NCBI GenBank assembly: GCA_963772265.1
Contig: CAVYWS010000009.1
Coordinates: 1 to 64,000 of the forward strand
From: Mayfieldus sp963772265
GTDB taxonomy: Bacteria; Actinomycetota; Thermoleophilia; Solirubrobacterales; 70-9
Direction: 5' to 3'
Length of the DNA: 64,000 bases
Made by a program: the position numbers and the translations under genes. The notes under the pieces are model-generated. The model ran no database searches, was not told the DNA's origin, and was given only the letters and a program-made list of their open reading frames with translations. Of the stretch, positions 53,999 through 62,207 are shown one piece after another (the stretch's first letter is position 1; each line of letters begins with the position of its first letter).

Positions 53999-54021
53999 GC
54001 CGCGACACTTTGTGTCGCGGC
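53999..54021. terminator. Hairpin terminator after the lipoprotein gene
   Basis: GCCGCGACAC and GTGTCGCGGC form a perfect 10-bp stem with a TTT loop, followed on the plus strand by CTTTGAA. A smaller hairpin (GGCGGCC-TAC-GGCCGCC) precedes it at 53970-53986. They lie between two convergent genes. Confidence 0.7.
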
Positions 54022-54028
54022 CTTTGAA

Positions 54029-54415
54029 TCACCTACGCGCTAGCCAGCCGAAGCCCAGCGCGACGACGAAGTTGAAGAGGCCGGCGAGGCGCAGCCCCCA
54101 CTTGGCGCCGGGCCTGTTGACCGCCGGCGATTCGGCGAGCAGCGCATCGGTGGCGATCTCGGTTCCGCGCAGCCAGGCGACCGCCCACCAGTCGCGCTCC
54201 GATCCGCGTCGCTCGGCAACCGCGTGGGCTGCTGCGTAGGTGAGCCAGATCGGCCCGCAGCGGCGGAAGAGGTGCACGGCGTCCTCGGATGGCTCCTCGT
54301 GCCCGAACAGCAGCTGCAGGGTCTGGGCGGGGGCGATGACCGTCGCGGACCCCAGGAGCAGGTCGAAGACGATCAGGTTGCGGTTGGTCTGGCGCAGTGC
54401 CTGTTCAGCCGTCAT
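54029..54415 (-). CDS. Small membrane protein, unknown function
   Basis: ATG 54415 (MTAEQALRQTNRNLIVFD) is the most likely start; ATG 54427 and 54457 are alternatives. The 128-residue protein has about three to four hydrophobic segments (LIVFDLLLGSATVIAPAQTL; PIWLTYAAAHAVAE; RLAGLFNFVVALGFGWLA). I do not recognise the family. It converges with the lipoprotein gene and is divergent from the RpiR regulator. Confidence 0.6.
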   Translation of the reverse strand: MTAEQALRQTNRNLIVFDLLLGSATVIAPAQTLQLLFGHEEPSEDAVHLFRRCGPIWLTYAAAHAVAERRGSERDWWAVAWLRGTEIATDALLAESPAVNRPGAKWGLRLAGLFNFVVALGFGWLARR

Positions 54416-54520
54416 CAGCGAGGGCATCCAAGCACACGGGAAGCCCCAGGCACGCAATTCGGTGCAATAGCAGCACCATCGGCGGAAGGGAAACCAGGCG
54501 AGGGGGCGAATCTCTGCGCC

Positions 54521-55381
54521 GTGACCCGGACCTCGACAAGGTCTCGTCCGAAGCGCAAGAGCCTGTCCGGATTCATCTCCGAGCGCTTCGACGAGTTCTC
54601 ACGCTCACAGAAGGACGTCGCCCGCTACATCGTCGACCACCTCGACGAGGCGGCGTTCCTCACGGCCGAGGAACTGGCGCGCCGCGCCAGCACCTCCTCG
54701 TCGACCGTGGTGCGCTTCTCCCAGGCACTGGGATTCGACGGCTACCCCGAGCTTCAGCAGGCGGCTATCGAGGAGTACCGCGCGGGAACCGGGGAGACCA
54801 CCGAGGGCGCGACCCAGACGGGCTCGCTGTTCGACTTCGACCACTCCGAGTTCGAGGCCTCGCTGGGCGCCGACCACGCGAATCTCGAGGAGACCGCGCG
54901 CAGCCTCACCCGCGAGCAGATCGAAGCCTCGGTGGCCGTGCTGGCCACCTCGCAGCGCGTCGTGATCGTCGGAGTCGATCAGATGGCCTTCTTCGCCAGC
55001 TACCTGCGTCACATGCTCAGCCTGCTCGACGTGCGGGCCGAGATCGTCGCCAGCACCGGCGGCGAGTCGCTGCAGCGCCTCGGGCGCATCGACGAGGACA
55101 CCCTGGTGATCGCGCTCTCCGCCGGCCGTGCCCACCCGCTGCTGCTGCGGGCGATGAAGCTCGCGGTGCACCGCCGCGCCCGAACCCTGGCGATCTCCGA
55201 CGCGACCCTCTCGGAGGTCGGCGAGCACGCCGAGCTGACCCTCTACTACTCCTCCAACAGCCCTTCCTTCGCCCGCTCCAACACCGCCCTGATGGCCCTG
55301 GTCCAGGCCCTCGCGCACGGCGTCTACGCCCGCGACGAGGCCGCACACCGCGACCGGATCCGCGCCTTCAAGCTCAAATAG
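54521..55381 (+). CDS. RpiR-family transcriptional regulator (HTH + SIS)
   Basis: GTG 54521 gives 286 residues. The N-terminal helix-turn-helix (FSRSQKDVARYIVDHLDEAA; LARRASTSSSTVVRFSQALG) is followed by a sugar-phosphate isomerase (SIS) domain (VAVLATSQRVVIVGVDQMAF; DTLVIALSAGRAHPLLLRAM). The family senses phosphosugars. The downstream target is not evident; pdxS follows after a terminator, so it is not clearly in the same operon. Confidence 0.87.
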   Translation: MTRTSTRSRPKRKSLSGFISERFDEFSRSQKDVARYIVDHLDEAAFLTAEELARRASTSSSTVVRFSQALGFDGYPELQQAAIEEYRAGTGETTEGATQTGSLFDFDHSEFEASLGADHANLEETARSLTREQIEASVAVLATSQRVVIVGVDQMAFFASYLRHMLSLLDVRAEIVASTGGESLQRLGRIDEDTLVIALSAGRAHPLLLRAMKLAVHRRARTLAISDATLSEVGEHAELTLYYSSNSPSFARSNTALMALVQALAHGVYARDEAAHRDRIRAFKLK

Positions 55382-55415
55382 CAAACTTCTCCGATCACGC
55401 ACCCGAGCCAGTGAG

Positions 55416-55435
55416 GGGCCCGCTTCGGCGGGCCC
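55416..55435 (+). terminator. Rho-independent terminator after the RpiR gene
   Basis: GGGCCCGC and GCGGGCCC pair around a stable TTCG tetraloop, followed by the T-rich TTTGCTTTG. This is a standard intrinsic terminator that separates the regulator from the pdx operon. Confidence 0.85.
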
Positions 55436-55524
55436 TTTGCTTTGTCCGGTGCGTCCAGTGACCGGCCCCGGCATCGGTCGTGGCGGCGCCGAATCGGGGG
55501 TTGTCTCCGACTATGCTTGGACCG

Positions 55525-56409
55525 ATGGCGGAGCGCGCCACATTCCGGGTCAAGACCGGCCTCGCCGAGATGCTCAAGGGCGGGGTGATCATGGACGTGA
55601 CCAGCGCCGAGCAGGCGAAGATCGCCGAGGACACCGGCGCCTGCGCGGTGATGGCCCTTGAGCGAGTCCCGGCCGACATCCGCGCCGAGGGCGGGGTGGC
55701 GCGGATGGCCTCGACCCGAAAGATCCAGGAGATCCAGGAGGCGGTGACGATCCCGGTCATGGCGAAGGCCCGGATCGGCCATTTCGCCGAGGCCCAGGTC
55801 CTGCAGGCTCTCGAGGTCGACTACATCGACGAGTCCGAGGTGCTGACCCCGGCCGACGAGCACAACCACATCGACAAGTTCGCCTTCGACGTCCCGTTCG
55901 TCTGCGGCGCCACCAACCTCGGCGAGGCGATGCGGCGGATCGGCGAGGGGGCGGCGATGATCCGCTCCAAGGGTGAAGCGGGCACCGGGAACATCGTCGA
56001 GGCGGTCCGCCACATGCGCGAGATCACCTCGCAGATCAAGCGCCTGTCCGGACTCGGGCCCGAGGAGCTGGCGAGCGCCGCCAAGGAGCACCGCGCTCCC
56101 CTCGACGTGGTCCGCGACGTCGCCGAGCGAGGCTGGCTGCCGGTCCCGCTGTTCTGCGCCGGGGGCATCGCAACGCCCGCCGACGCGGCGCTGATGATGC
56201 AGCTCGGCGCTGAGGGCAACTTCGTCGGCTCGGGAATCTTCAAGAGCGAGGACCCCGAGCGCCGCGCTCGGGCGATCGTCGAGGCGACGACCCACCACGA
56301 CGACCCGGCCCGGGTCGCCGAGGCGATGTCGGAGCTGGGCGAGGCGATGCCAGGGTTGGAGATCGCCGCACTGGGGGAAACCGGAAAGCTTCAGGGTCGC
56401 GGCTGGTGA
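55525..56409 (+). CDS. pdxS: Pyridoxal 5'-phosphate synthase subunit PdxS
   Basis: ATG 55525 (MAERATFRVKTGLAEMLKGG) gives the usual start and 294 residues; ATG 55513 is possible. Active-site Asp24 (VIMDV), Lys81 (MAKARIGH) and the later RSKGEAGTGN phosphate-binding loop are present. PdxS makes PLP from ribose 5-phosphate, glyceraldehyde 3-phosphate and ammonia delivered by PdxT. Its stop overlaps the pdxT start (GTGA), the first of two such overlaps in this operon. Confidence 0.95.
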   Translation: MAERATFRVKTGLAEMLKGGVIMDVTSAEQAKIAEDTGACAVMALERVPADIRAEGGVARMASTRKIQEIQEAVTIPVMAKARIGHFAEAQVLQALEVDYIDESEVLTPADEHNHIDKFAFDVPFVCGATNLGEAMRRIGEGAAMIRSKGEAGTGNIVEAVRHMREITSQIKRLSGLGPEELASAAKEHRAPLDVVRDVAERGWLPVPLFCAGGIATPADAALMMQLGAEGNFVGSGIFKSEDPERRARAIVEATTHHDDPARVAEAMSELGEAMPGLEIAALGETGKLQGRGW

Positions 56410-56994
56410 GCGCTCCGCAGCGCCCCTTGCGGGTGGGGGTGCTTGCCGTCCAGGGCGACTTCGCCGCCCATTGCCGGATGCTGCGGGAGCTGGGCGCTGT
56501 CGCCTGCGAGGTCAGGACCCCGGACCAGCTCCGAGACCTCGACGGCCTCGTGATCCCCGGCGGCGAGAGCACCACGATCACGATGGGGATGGCGGCGGCC
56601 GGCCTCGACGAAGCGGTGCGCACCCATCACGCCGCCGGGCACCCGATCCTCGGCACCTGCGCCGGGATGATCGTCTGCGACGACGCAGCACCTGGCGCTG
56701 ATCGACGCCACCGCCCGCCGCAACGCGTTCGGGCGCCAGATGCAGAGCTTCGAGGCCGACCTCGAGGTCGAGGGCACCGGTCCCGACCCGCTGCGCGCCG
56801 TTTTCATCAGGGCGCCCTGGATCGAGCGCCAGGGGCCGGGGGTCGAGGTGCTGGCGAGCTGGGAGGGGCACCCGGTCGTCGTCCGCGACGGCTCGGTCCT
56901 CGCCTGCGCCTTTCATCCCGAGCTGACCGACGACGGGCGCATCCACGCCCTGTTCATGGCGATGGTCTCCGAAGCGTCAAGGGAGCGGGTGTGA
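56406..56994 (+). CDS. pdxT: Pyridoxal 5'-phosphate synthase glutaminase subunit PdxT (one +1 frameshift)
   Basis: GTG 56406 starts a class I amidotransferase: RVGVLAVQGDFAAHCRML, LVIPGGESTTITMG and the nucleophile Cys in HPILGTCAGMIV. A +1 shift near 56683-56692 moves on to QHLALIDATARRNAFGRQMQ, AVFIRAPWIE and the His-Glu pair in ACAFHPELTDDGRIH. With one base removed it is 195 residues, normal for PdxT. It hydrolyses glutamine to supply ammonia to PdxS. The final codons overlap the start of the M29 peptidase gene (GTGA). Confidence 0.88.
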
Positions 56995-58094
56995 GGGACC
57001 CGCGGGTCGCCAACCTGGCCCGGATCCTGGTCGGCTACTCGACCAGGGTGGGGGAGGGCGACAAGGTCACGATCGACGGCGAGAGCCCGGCCGAGCCGCT
57101 TCTGGCCGCGGTCTACGAGGAGGTGCTGAAGGCGGGTGGGTTGCCGGTCGTCCACATGTCGCTGTCGGGACAGGACTCGACCTTCTACAAGCTTGCCTCC
57201 GACGAGCAGCTCGACTGGATCTCGCCGCTGTCGCGCTGGACGATCGAGGAGGCCGACGTGCGGATCTCGATCGGGGCCAGCACCAACCTGCGCGCCCTCT
57301 CGGGGGTGGCGCCGGAGCGCCAGCAGCGGCGCTCGCAGGCGACCGGGGATCTGATGGCGAAGGCGATGGACCGCAGCGCCGACGGGTCGTTCCGCTGGGT
57401 CTACACGCTGTTCCCGACCCCCGCATACGCGGCCGAGGCCGAGATGAGCCTCGCCGACTATGAGGACTTCTTCTTCACCGCCTGCCTCGCCGACGGCGGC
57501 GATCCGCTCAGCAACTGGGAGAAGGCCTCGGCCGAGACCCAACGGCTCGCGGAGTGGATAAACGGCCACGAGGAGGTCCACGTGACCGGCCCTGGGACCG
57601 ACATCAAGCTGGGGATCTCGGGGCGCACCTTCGTCCCCTCGCTCGGGCGCCACAACATGCCCGATGGCGAGTTCTTCACCGGGCCGATCGAGGACTCGGT
57701 CGAGGGCGAGGTGACCTTCCATCTGCCGGCCGTGATCAGCGGCCGCGAGATCTCCGGCGTGCATCTGCGCTTCGAGGGCGGAAAGGTGGTCGACGCCGGC
57801 GCCGAGCGCGGCGAGGAGTACCTGCACAAGCTGCTCGACACCGATCCTGGCGCGCGCTGCCTCGGCGAGCTGGGGATCGGTACCAACTACGGGATCGATC
57901 GCGGCACCCGGGAGGTGCTGCTCGACGAGAAGATCGGCGGCACCGTGCATATGGCCCTCGGGCGCTCATATCCGGAGACCGGCGGAGTCAACGACTCGGC
58001 CGTGCACGAGGACCTGGTCTGTGACCTGCGCCAGGGCGGCCGGGTCACCGTCGACGGCGAGGACCTGCAGGTCGACGGCAAGTTCGTCGTCTAG
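56991..58094 (+). CDS. M29-family aminopeptidase
   Basis: GTG 56991 (RDPRVANLARILVGYSTRVG) overlaps the pdxT stop, so all three genes of this operon are coupled. The 367-residue protein has the M29 (thermophilic aminopeptidase AmpS/PepS-like) features: GTDIKLGISGRTFVPSLGRH, NMPDGEFFTGPIEDSVEGEV, LGELGIGTNYGIDRGTREVL, and MALGRSYPETGGVNDSAVHE. Two metal ions are bound by conserved Glu, His and Asp in these segments. It removes N-terminal residues from peptides. Confidence 0.9.
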   Translation: MRDPRVANLARILVGYSTRVGEGDKVTIDGESPAEPLLAAVYEEVLKAGGLPVVHMSLSGQDSTFYKLASDEQLDWISPLSRWTIEEADVRISIGASTNLRALSGVAPERQQRRSQATGDLMAKAMDRSADGSFRWVYTLFPTPAYAAEAEMSLADYEDFFFTACLADGGDPLSNWEKASAETQRLAEWINGHEEVHVTGPGTDIKLGISGRTFVPSLGRHNMPDGEFFTGPIEDSVEGEVTFHLPAVISGREISGVHLRFEGGKVVDAGAERGEEYLHKLLDTDPGARCLGELGIGTNYGIDRGTREVLLDEKIGGTVHMALGRSYPETGGVNDSAVHEDLVCDLRQGGRVTVDGEDLQVDGKFVV

Positions 58095-58538
58095 CTACTG
58101 GTTCGGCAGGGGCGACCCGGCCAGCAGGAAGAACCACGCCGTCGCCGAGAGCAGCGCCAGCACCACCGAGGTGACGATCACCGTCTCCAGCACGCTCGGA
58201 TAGGGGCGCGGACCCTCGCTGTCACGCAGGCTCTTCAGCCAGGCGGGACGGATCGGCTCCACGGTGCGGCTGCCGGTCAGGTGCATGTAGACGCGGTTCA
58301 GACGTCCGAGCACCCAGGAGATGATCAGGATCGAGATCACGATCCCGAACAGGACAACCATGTAGGGGCCGCCCGAAGGCGCCTGCCCGCTGGAGATCTG
58401 AGAGCCGACCCAGACCCAGCCGAGCGGGATCACCGTCCACATCGAAAGCGCCGCCAGGATCATCAGAAGGACGAGGATCTTGGCCCCGAGATTGCGCCCC
58501 GCCCGGCGCGTGATGTTGTGCGCTGACATCCCGTCCAT
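58095..58538 (-). CDS. Membrane protein, three helices, unknown function
   Basis: The stop codon abuts that of the M29 gene with no gap. ATG 58538 or ATG 58529 starts a 147-residue protein with three helices (LGAKILVLLMILAALSMWTV; PYMVVLFGIVISILIISWVL; VLETVIVTSVVLALLSATAW) and a central basic loop (RLNRVYMHLTGSRTVEPIRP). The family is not recognised. It is divergent from yebC, with 11 bases between the start codons, so the promoters must overlap the coding regions. Confidence 0.68.
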   Translation of the reverse strand: MDGMSAHNITRRAGRNLGAKILVLLMILAALSMWTVIPLGWVWVGSQISSGQAPSGGPYMVVLFGIVISILIISWVLGRLNRVYMHLTGSRTVEPIRPAWLKSLRDSEGPRPYPSVLETVIVTSVVLALLSATAWFFLLAGSPLPNQ

Positions 58539-58549
58539 AGAATCGACCT

Positions 58550-59299
58550 ATGTCTGGTCACTCTAAATGGTCGTCGATCAAGCACCGCAAAGCCGCCGCC
58601 GACGCCAAGCGCGGGCAGCAGTTCACCAAGCTTGCCCGGGCGATCACGGTCGCCGCGCGCGAGGGCGGCGGGGACCCGGAGGCAAATCCGACCCTGGCCA
58701 CGGCGGTCCAGAAGGCCCGCGACGCCTCGATGCCCAAGGACAACATTCAGCGGGCGATCGACCGCGGGACCGGCGCCGGGGCCGACGCCGCATCGATCGA
58801 GCGGGTGGTCTTCGAGGGCTACGGGCCCGGCGGCGCGGCGATCCTGGTCGAGGCCCTGACCGACAACCGCAACCGCACCAGCGCCGAGGTGCGCCACGCG
58901 TTCTCCAAGCACGGTGGCAACCTCGGTGAGCCCGGCTCGGTCGCCTGGATCTTCGAGAAACGGGGCGTGATCGTCGTCGACGGGGAGCGCTACGGCGAGG
59001 ACGACCTGATCGCGGCGATCGACGCCGGCGCCGAGGACGTCGAGGAGGACGGCGACCTGCTGAAGGTGATCGCCGACTCGGGCGACCTGGCGACGGTGCG
59101 CGAGGCGTTGGAGTCGGCGGGGGTGGAGATCCAGTCCTCGGACCTGACGATGGAGCCCAAGAACCTGGTCGAGATCGACGAGTCGACTGCTCCGGCGCTG
59201 CTTCGCCTGCTCGACGCGCTGGAGGAGCACGACGACGTCAACGAGGTGCACGCCAACTTCGACATTCCGGCGGAAGTACTCGAGAAAGCGGCGGCCTAG
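58550..59299 (+). CDS. YebC/PmpR-family transcription/translation regulator
   Basis: The 249-residue protein starts MSGHSKWSSIKHRKAAADAK, the family signature, followed by LARAITVAAREGGGDPEANP, KARDASMPKDNIQRAIDRGT and the acidic C-terminal domains. YebC proteins either regulate transcription (PmpR type) or relieve ribosome stalling at polyproline (YebC type). It is usually found upstream of ruvC, as here with two genes in between. Confidence 0.95.
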   Translation: MSGHSKWSSIKHRKAAADAKRGQQFTKLARAITVAAREGGGDPEANPTLATAVQKARDASMPKDNIQRAIDRGTGAGADAASIERVVFEGYGPGGAAILVEALTDNRNRTSAEVRHAFSKHGGNLGEPGSVAWIFEKRGVIVVDGERYGEDDLIAAIDAGAEDVEEDGDLLKVIADSGDLATVREALESAGVEIQSSDLTMEPKNLVEIDESTAPALLRLLDALEEHDDVNEVHANFDIPAEVLEKAAA

Positions 59300-59302
59300 G
59301 GC

Positions 59303-60073
59303 ATGCGAAGACCCTCGCCATCGTCGCTTGCCGGCGCATCGGTCCTGATCTGCCTTGCGGCCGCCGCGCTTGCCTCAGCGGCGCCCAACACGCAGACGAT
59401 CAGCGGCGAGATCACGCCGCACAGGCTGCCGGCGAATCAGCGCGCGCCTGTCACCTTGTTCACCGACGTGCAGCTGGCAAACCCCGAAAATCCCTACGGG
59501 CTGCCAAATCCGACGACGCTGCTGAAGATCGACTACGACAGGGCTGGCGCCTTCTACCAGCGGGGGCTTCCGGTCTGCAATCCCAATCGCTTCACGGCCG
59601 CGACGACCGGTAAGCATGCGAAGGCGATCTGTCGCGGCTCGCTGATAGGACACGGCAGTTCGCGCGTCGCCGTCCCGCTGGGGCCCGCGGGCCCCCCGTA
59701 TTACGTGGACGCGCGGGTGTTGGCGTTCAACGGCAAACGCAAGACGATCGTCATGCATACCTTCAACAGCCTTTCCGGAGAGCTCACGCTGACCGGCCGG
59801 GTGCGACGAGCCGATCCTGGCCTGCCGCCCGCCGGCGCTGGGCCGGAATATGGCCTCACGCTCACGGTTCCGGTGCCGCCGCTTCCGGCGGGCGGCATCG
59901 TCACCCAGCTCGACGCCAGCGTTCACAGGGTCTGGCGCTACAAGCACCACCGGCGCAGCCTGGTCTCGGCAAGATGCGGAGCCGGCCGCGAGCTGCGCGC
60001 CCAGGCTCGGTCCACCGACAACCTCGGCCAGGTGGCGGTCGGCACCGTTGTGCAGCCATGCGAGGTCAGATAG
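59303..60073 (+). CDS. Secreted protein of a Thermoleophilia-type family
   Basis: ATG 59303 is three bases after yebC and opens a signal peptide (LAGASVLICLAAAALASAAP). The 256-residue mature part is beta-rich (LPANQRAPVTLFTDVQLANP; LKIDYDRAGAFYQRGLPVCN; KAICRGSLIGHGSSRVAVPL; VLAFNGKRKTIVMHTFN; GIVTQLDASVHRVWRYKHHR) with four paired-looking cysteines. I recognise the layout as that of secreted proteins common in this class but know no function. It separates yebC from the kinase and the ruv genes. Confidence 0.72.
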   Translation: MRRPSPSSLAGASVLICLAAAALASAAPNTQTISGEITPHRLPANQRAPVTLFTDVQLANPENPYGLPNPTTLLKIDYDRAGAFYQRGLPVCNPNRFTAATTGKHAKAICRGSLIGHGSSRVAVPLGPAGPPYYVDARVLAFNGKRKTIVMHTFNSLSGELTLTGRVRRADPGLPPAGAGPEYGLTLTVPVPPLPAGGIVTQLDASVHRVWRYKHHRRSLVSARCGAGRELRAQARSTDNLGQVAVGTVVQPCEVR

Positions 60074-60106
60074 CCGCCGCTGGGCGGCGCGTCGGCCTAG
60101 CGGCGC

Positions 60107-61588
60107 CTAGTCCTTGTCGCCCTCGCGGCCCTTGCCCGGCTTGACCCCGCCGCTGTCGCCGCTCGGCGCCGACGGCTGAACGCCGCCGGAGGACGTCTCG
60201 CCGGCCTGCTGCTGGGCCAGCTCGAGCTCCTGAGCCACCGCGCCCTGCTGGTTGGGGATCTGAAGCCGCTGCTCGAGGAGCGGGATCGCCTCCTGCGGGC
60301 GGCCGGCGAGCCGCAGGGCGTTGCCGAGGTTGTAGAGCGCATAGGCGTAGTTGATGTCCGTGGCGCCGGACGGGAAGGCGTCGACCGCGCGCTGAAGCAG
60401 CGGAATCGCCTGCTCGTACTGGCCGGAGTCGATCAGGGCCTTGCCCTGGTCGTTCAGCTCTCCGCCCAGCGCCGCTCCGGTCAGCGGCGCGGGAGGGGGC
60501 TTCGGCTTGGTCTTCTGGGTCACGGTCTCGGTCCTCGTCTTCACCCGGGCGGCCTTCTGGCCGTCACCGCCGCCGCCGATCAAAGCGATCGCGACCGCCA
60601 CCCCGGCCAATCCGGCAAGGATCGCGGCGAAGGCGCGGCGTCGCGGCGACCACCAGCCGCTCGCCGCCCCGTCGGCGCTCGCCCTGCGACCCGCGCCACC
60701 GGCTGAGACCGCCGCCCCTCTGCGGGGCATCACGTTGGTCGCCTCGGTCTCGACCGGGAATGCCACCTCAGCCCCGCCCAGGCCCGTGGTGAGGCGATTG
60801 ACGAATTCGGTCGCGCTGCGAGGTCGCCGCCCGGGCTCGCGCGCCAGTCCCTCGCGCAGCGCTTTCGCGGCGCCGGCCGGAGCCTGGGGCCAGACCTCGC
60901 GCAGGTCGCGGGGGCTCGGGGCGGCGACGATCTCCGACGGCGTGCGTCCCTGCTGGGCGCGCAGCCCCGAGAGCGCCTCGTAGGCCACCGCGGCGAGCGA
61001 GTAGACGTCGGCCGCCGGGTCATCCTCGGTCGACTCCAGCCGCTCGGGGGCGATGTAGGAGAGGGTGCCGATGATGTCCTCGCCCGAGGTGATGCTGGTC
61101 GAGTCGGCCGCGGTGGCGATCCCGAGGTCGGCGAGCTTCGCGGTCCCGTCGTGGGCGATCAGGACGTTCGAGGGCTTGACGTCGCGGTGGATCACACCGG
61201 CGGCGTGGGCGTGGTCCAGCGCCGCGGCGATCTGGGCCAGGATCGGCAGCGCCTCGCGCGGGGGCAGCGGCCCTTGGCGCAGCCGCTCCTTCAGCGACTC
61301 GCCATCGACGTACTCCATGACGATCAGCAGCGCGTCGTCGTCCGTGCACGAGTCGTAGATCGAGACCACGTTGGCGTGGTTGAGCGACGCTCCCAGACGC
61401 GCCTCTCGGCGAAACCTGGCCAGGGCGTCCTCGGGGCTGGAGCTGGGCAGCCGCTTGACGGCCACCAGCCTGCCGAGACGCTCGTCCTCGGCCAGCATCA
61501 CGCTGGCCATGCCGCCGGAGCCGATCCGCTCGATGACGCGATAGCGGCCAACCAGGAGGGGCGCGTCCTTTGTGCGCGAGTCCTGCAC
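60107..61588 (-). CDS. Membrane Ser/Thr protein kinase with extracytoplasmic TPR-like domain
   Basis: GTG 61588 (QDSRTKDAPLLVGRYRVIER) is the likely start, giving 493 residues. The kinase domain has the Gly loop RIGSGGMASVML, Lys in VAVKRLP, HRDVKPSNVL, ADLGIA in place of the usual DFG, and GTLSYIAPERL. A Pro/Thr-rich juxtamembrane linker precedes one membrane helix (RRRAFAAILAGLAGVAVAIA). The outer part has TPR-like repeats (GKALIDSGQYEQAIPLLQRA; NLGNALRLAGRPQEAIPLLE) and a low-complexity tail. Most actinobacterial PknB proteins carry PASTA domains there instead, so the ligand is probably different. Confidence 0.87.
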   Translation of the reverse strand: MQDSRTKDAPLLVGRYRVIERIGSGGMASVMLAEDERLGRLVAVKRLPSSSPEDALARFRREARLGASLNHANVVSIYDSCTDDDALLIVMEYVDGESLKERLRQGPLPPREALPILAQIAAALDHAHAAGVIHRDVKPSNVLIAHDGTAKLADLGIATAADSTSITSGEDIIGTLSYIAPERLESTEDDPAADVYSLAAVAYEALSGLRAQQGRTPSEIVAAPSPRDLREVWPQAPAGAAKALREGLAREPGRRPRSATEFVNRLTTGLGGAEVAFPVETEATNVMPRRGAAVSAGGAGRRASADGAASGWWSPRRRAFAAILAGLAGVAVAIALIGGGGDGQKAARVKTRTETVTQKTKPKPPPAPLTGAALGGELNDQGKALIDSGQYEQAIPLLQRAVDAFPSGATDINYAYALYNLGNALRLAGRPQEAIPLLEQRLQIPNQQGAVAQELELAQQQAGETSSGGVQPSAPSGDSGGVKPGKGREGDKD

Positions 61589-61656
61589 AGCGCAAAGCCT
61601 GGCACAAGCGGCGGGCGTGCACGCAAAGAGGCATCCGGTGCCAGGCGCAGAATCCC

Positions 61657-61680
61657 CTCCCATGAAGGTCGTCATGGGAG
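61657..61680 (+). promoter_or_regulatory. Hairpin spanning the ruvC start codon
   Basis: CTCCCATGA (61657-61665) and TCATGGGAG (61672-61680) are perfect 9-bp arms separated by six bases. The first arm contains ruvC's ATG at 61662, and the second contains the in-frame ATG 61674. The fold would hide the initiation site, which suggests structure-dependent translation. Confidence 0.5.
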
Positions 61681-62207
61681 TGGATCCCGGCGCGGCCAAC
61701 CTCGGCTTCGGCGTCGTGCGTGTCGAGGGCGCGCACATGGTCGCGCTCGATGGCGGAGTGATCGAGACCGCGCCCACAGAGTCGCTCGAGCGGCGCCTGA
61801 CGCGCATCCACAAGGCGCTCTCGGAGCTGATCGAGTGGCACGAACCCAAGGCTCTGGCCGTGGAGGAGATCTATTTCGGCCGCAACGTTCGCTCGGCGAT
61901 GACGGTCGGCCAGGCCTACGGAGTCGCGCTGCTGGCCGCCGGCCAGCGCGGCGTGCATTGCTTCTCCTACACCCCGCAGGCGATCAAGCTGGCCGTCTGC
62001 GGCAGCGGTGCCGCGGGCAAGCGCCAGGTCCAGCGCATGGTCGGGACGCTGCTCGGGCTGCCCGAGCCTCCGGTTTCCGACCACGCGGCGGATGCGCTGG
62101 CGGTGGCGATCTGCCACGGAGGCGGAATTCCCTCGGAGGCCGATATCTCGGTCCGCCGCGTGCCCAAGGTCGGCGAAGCCGGGGTCGCGGAGAACGTGCA
62201 GCGATGA
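61662..62207 (+). CDS. ruvC: Crossover junction endodeoxyribonuclease RuvC
   Basis: ATG 61662 (MKVVMGVDPGAANLGFGVVR) gives 181 residues. Catalytic acidic residues occur in GVDPG (Asp7), VEEIYFGRN (Glu) and DHAADALAVAICH (Asp pair). RuvC cuts Holliday junctions symmetrically with RuvAB. The stop overlaps the ruvA start (ATGA). The order yebC...ruvC-ruvA-ruvB is standard for actinobacteria. Confidence 0.95.
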   Translation: MKVVMGVDPGAANLGFGVVRVEGAHMVALDGGVIETAPTESLERRLTRIHKALSELIEWHEPKALAVEEIYFGRNVRSAMTVGQAYGVALLAAGQRGVHCFSYTPQAIKLAVCGSGAAGKRQVQRMVGTLLGLPEPPVSDHAADALAVAICHGGGIPSEADISVRRVPKVGEAGVAENVQR

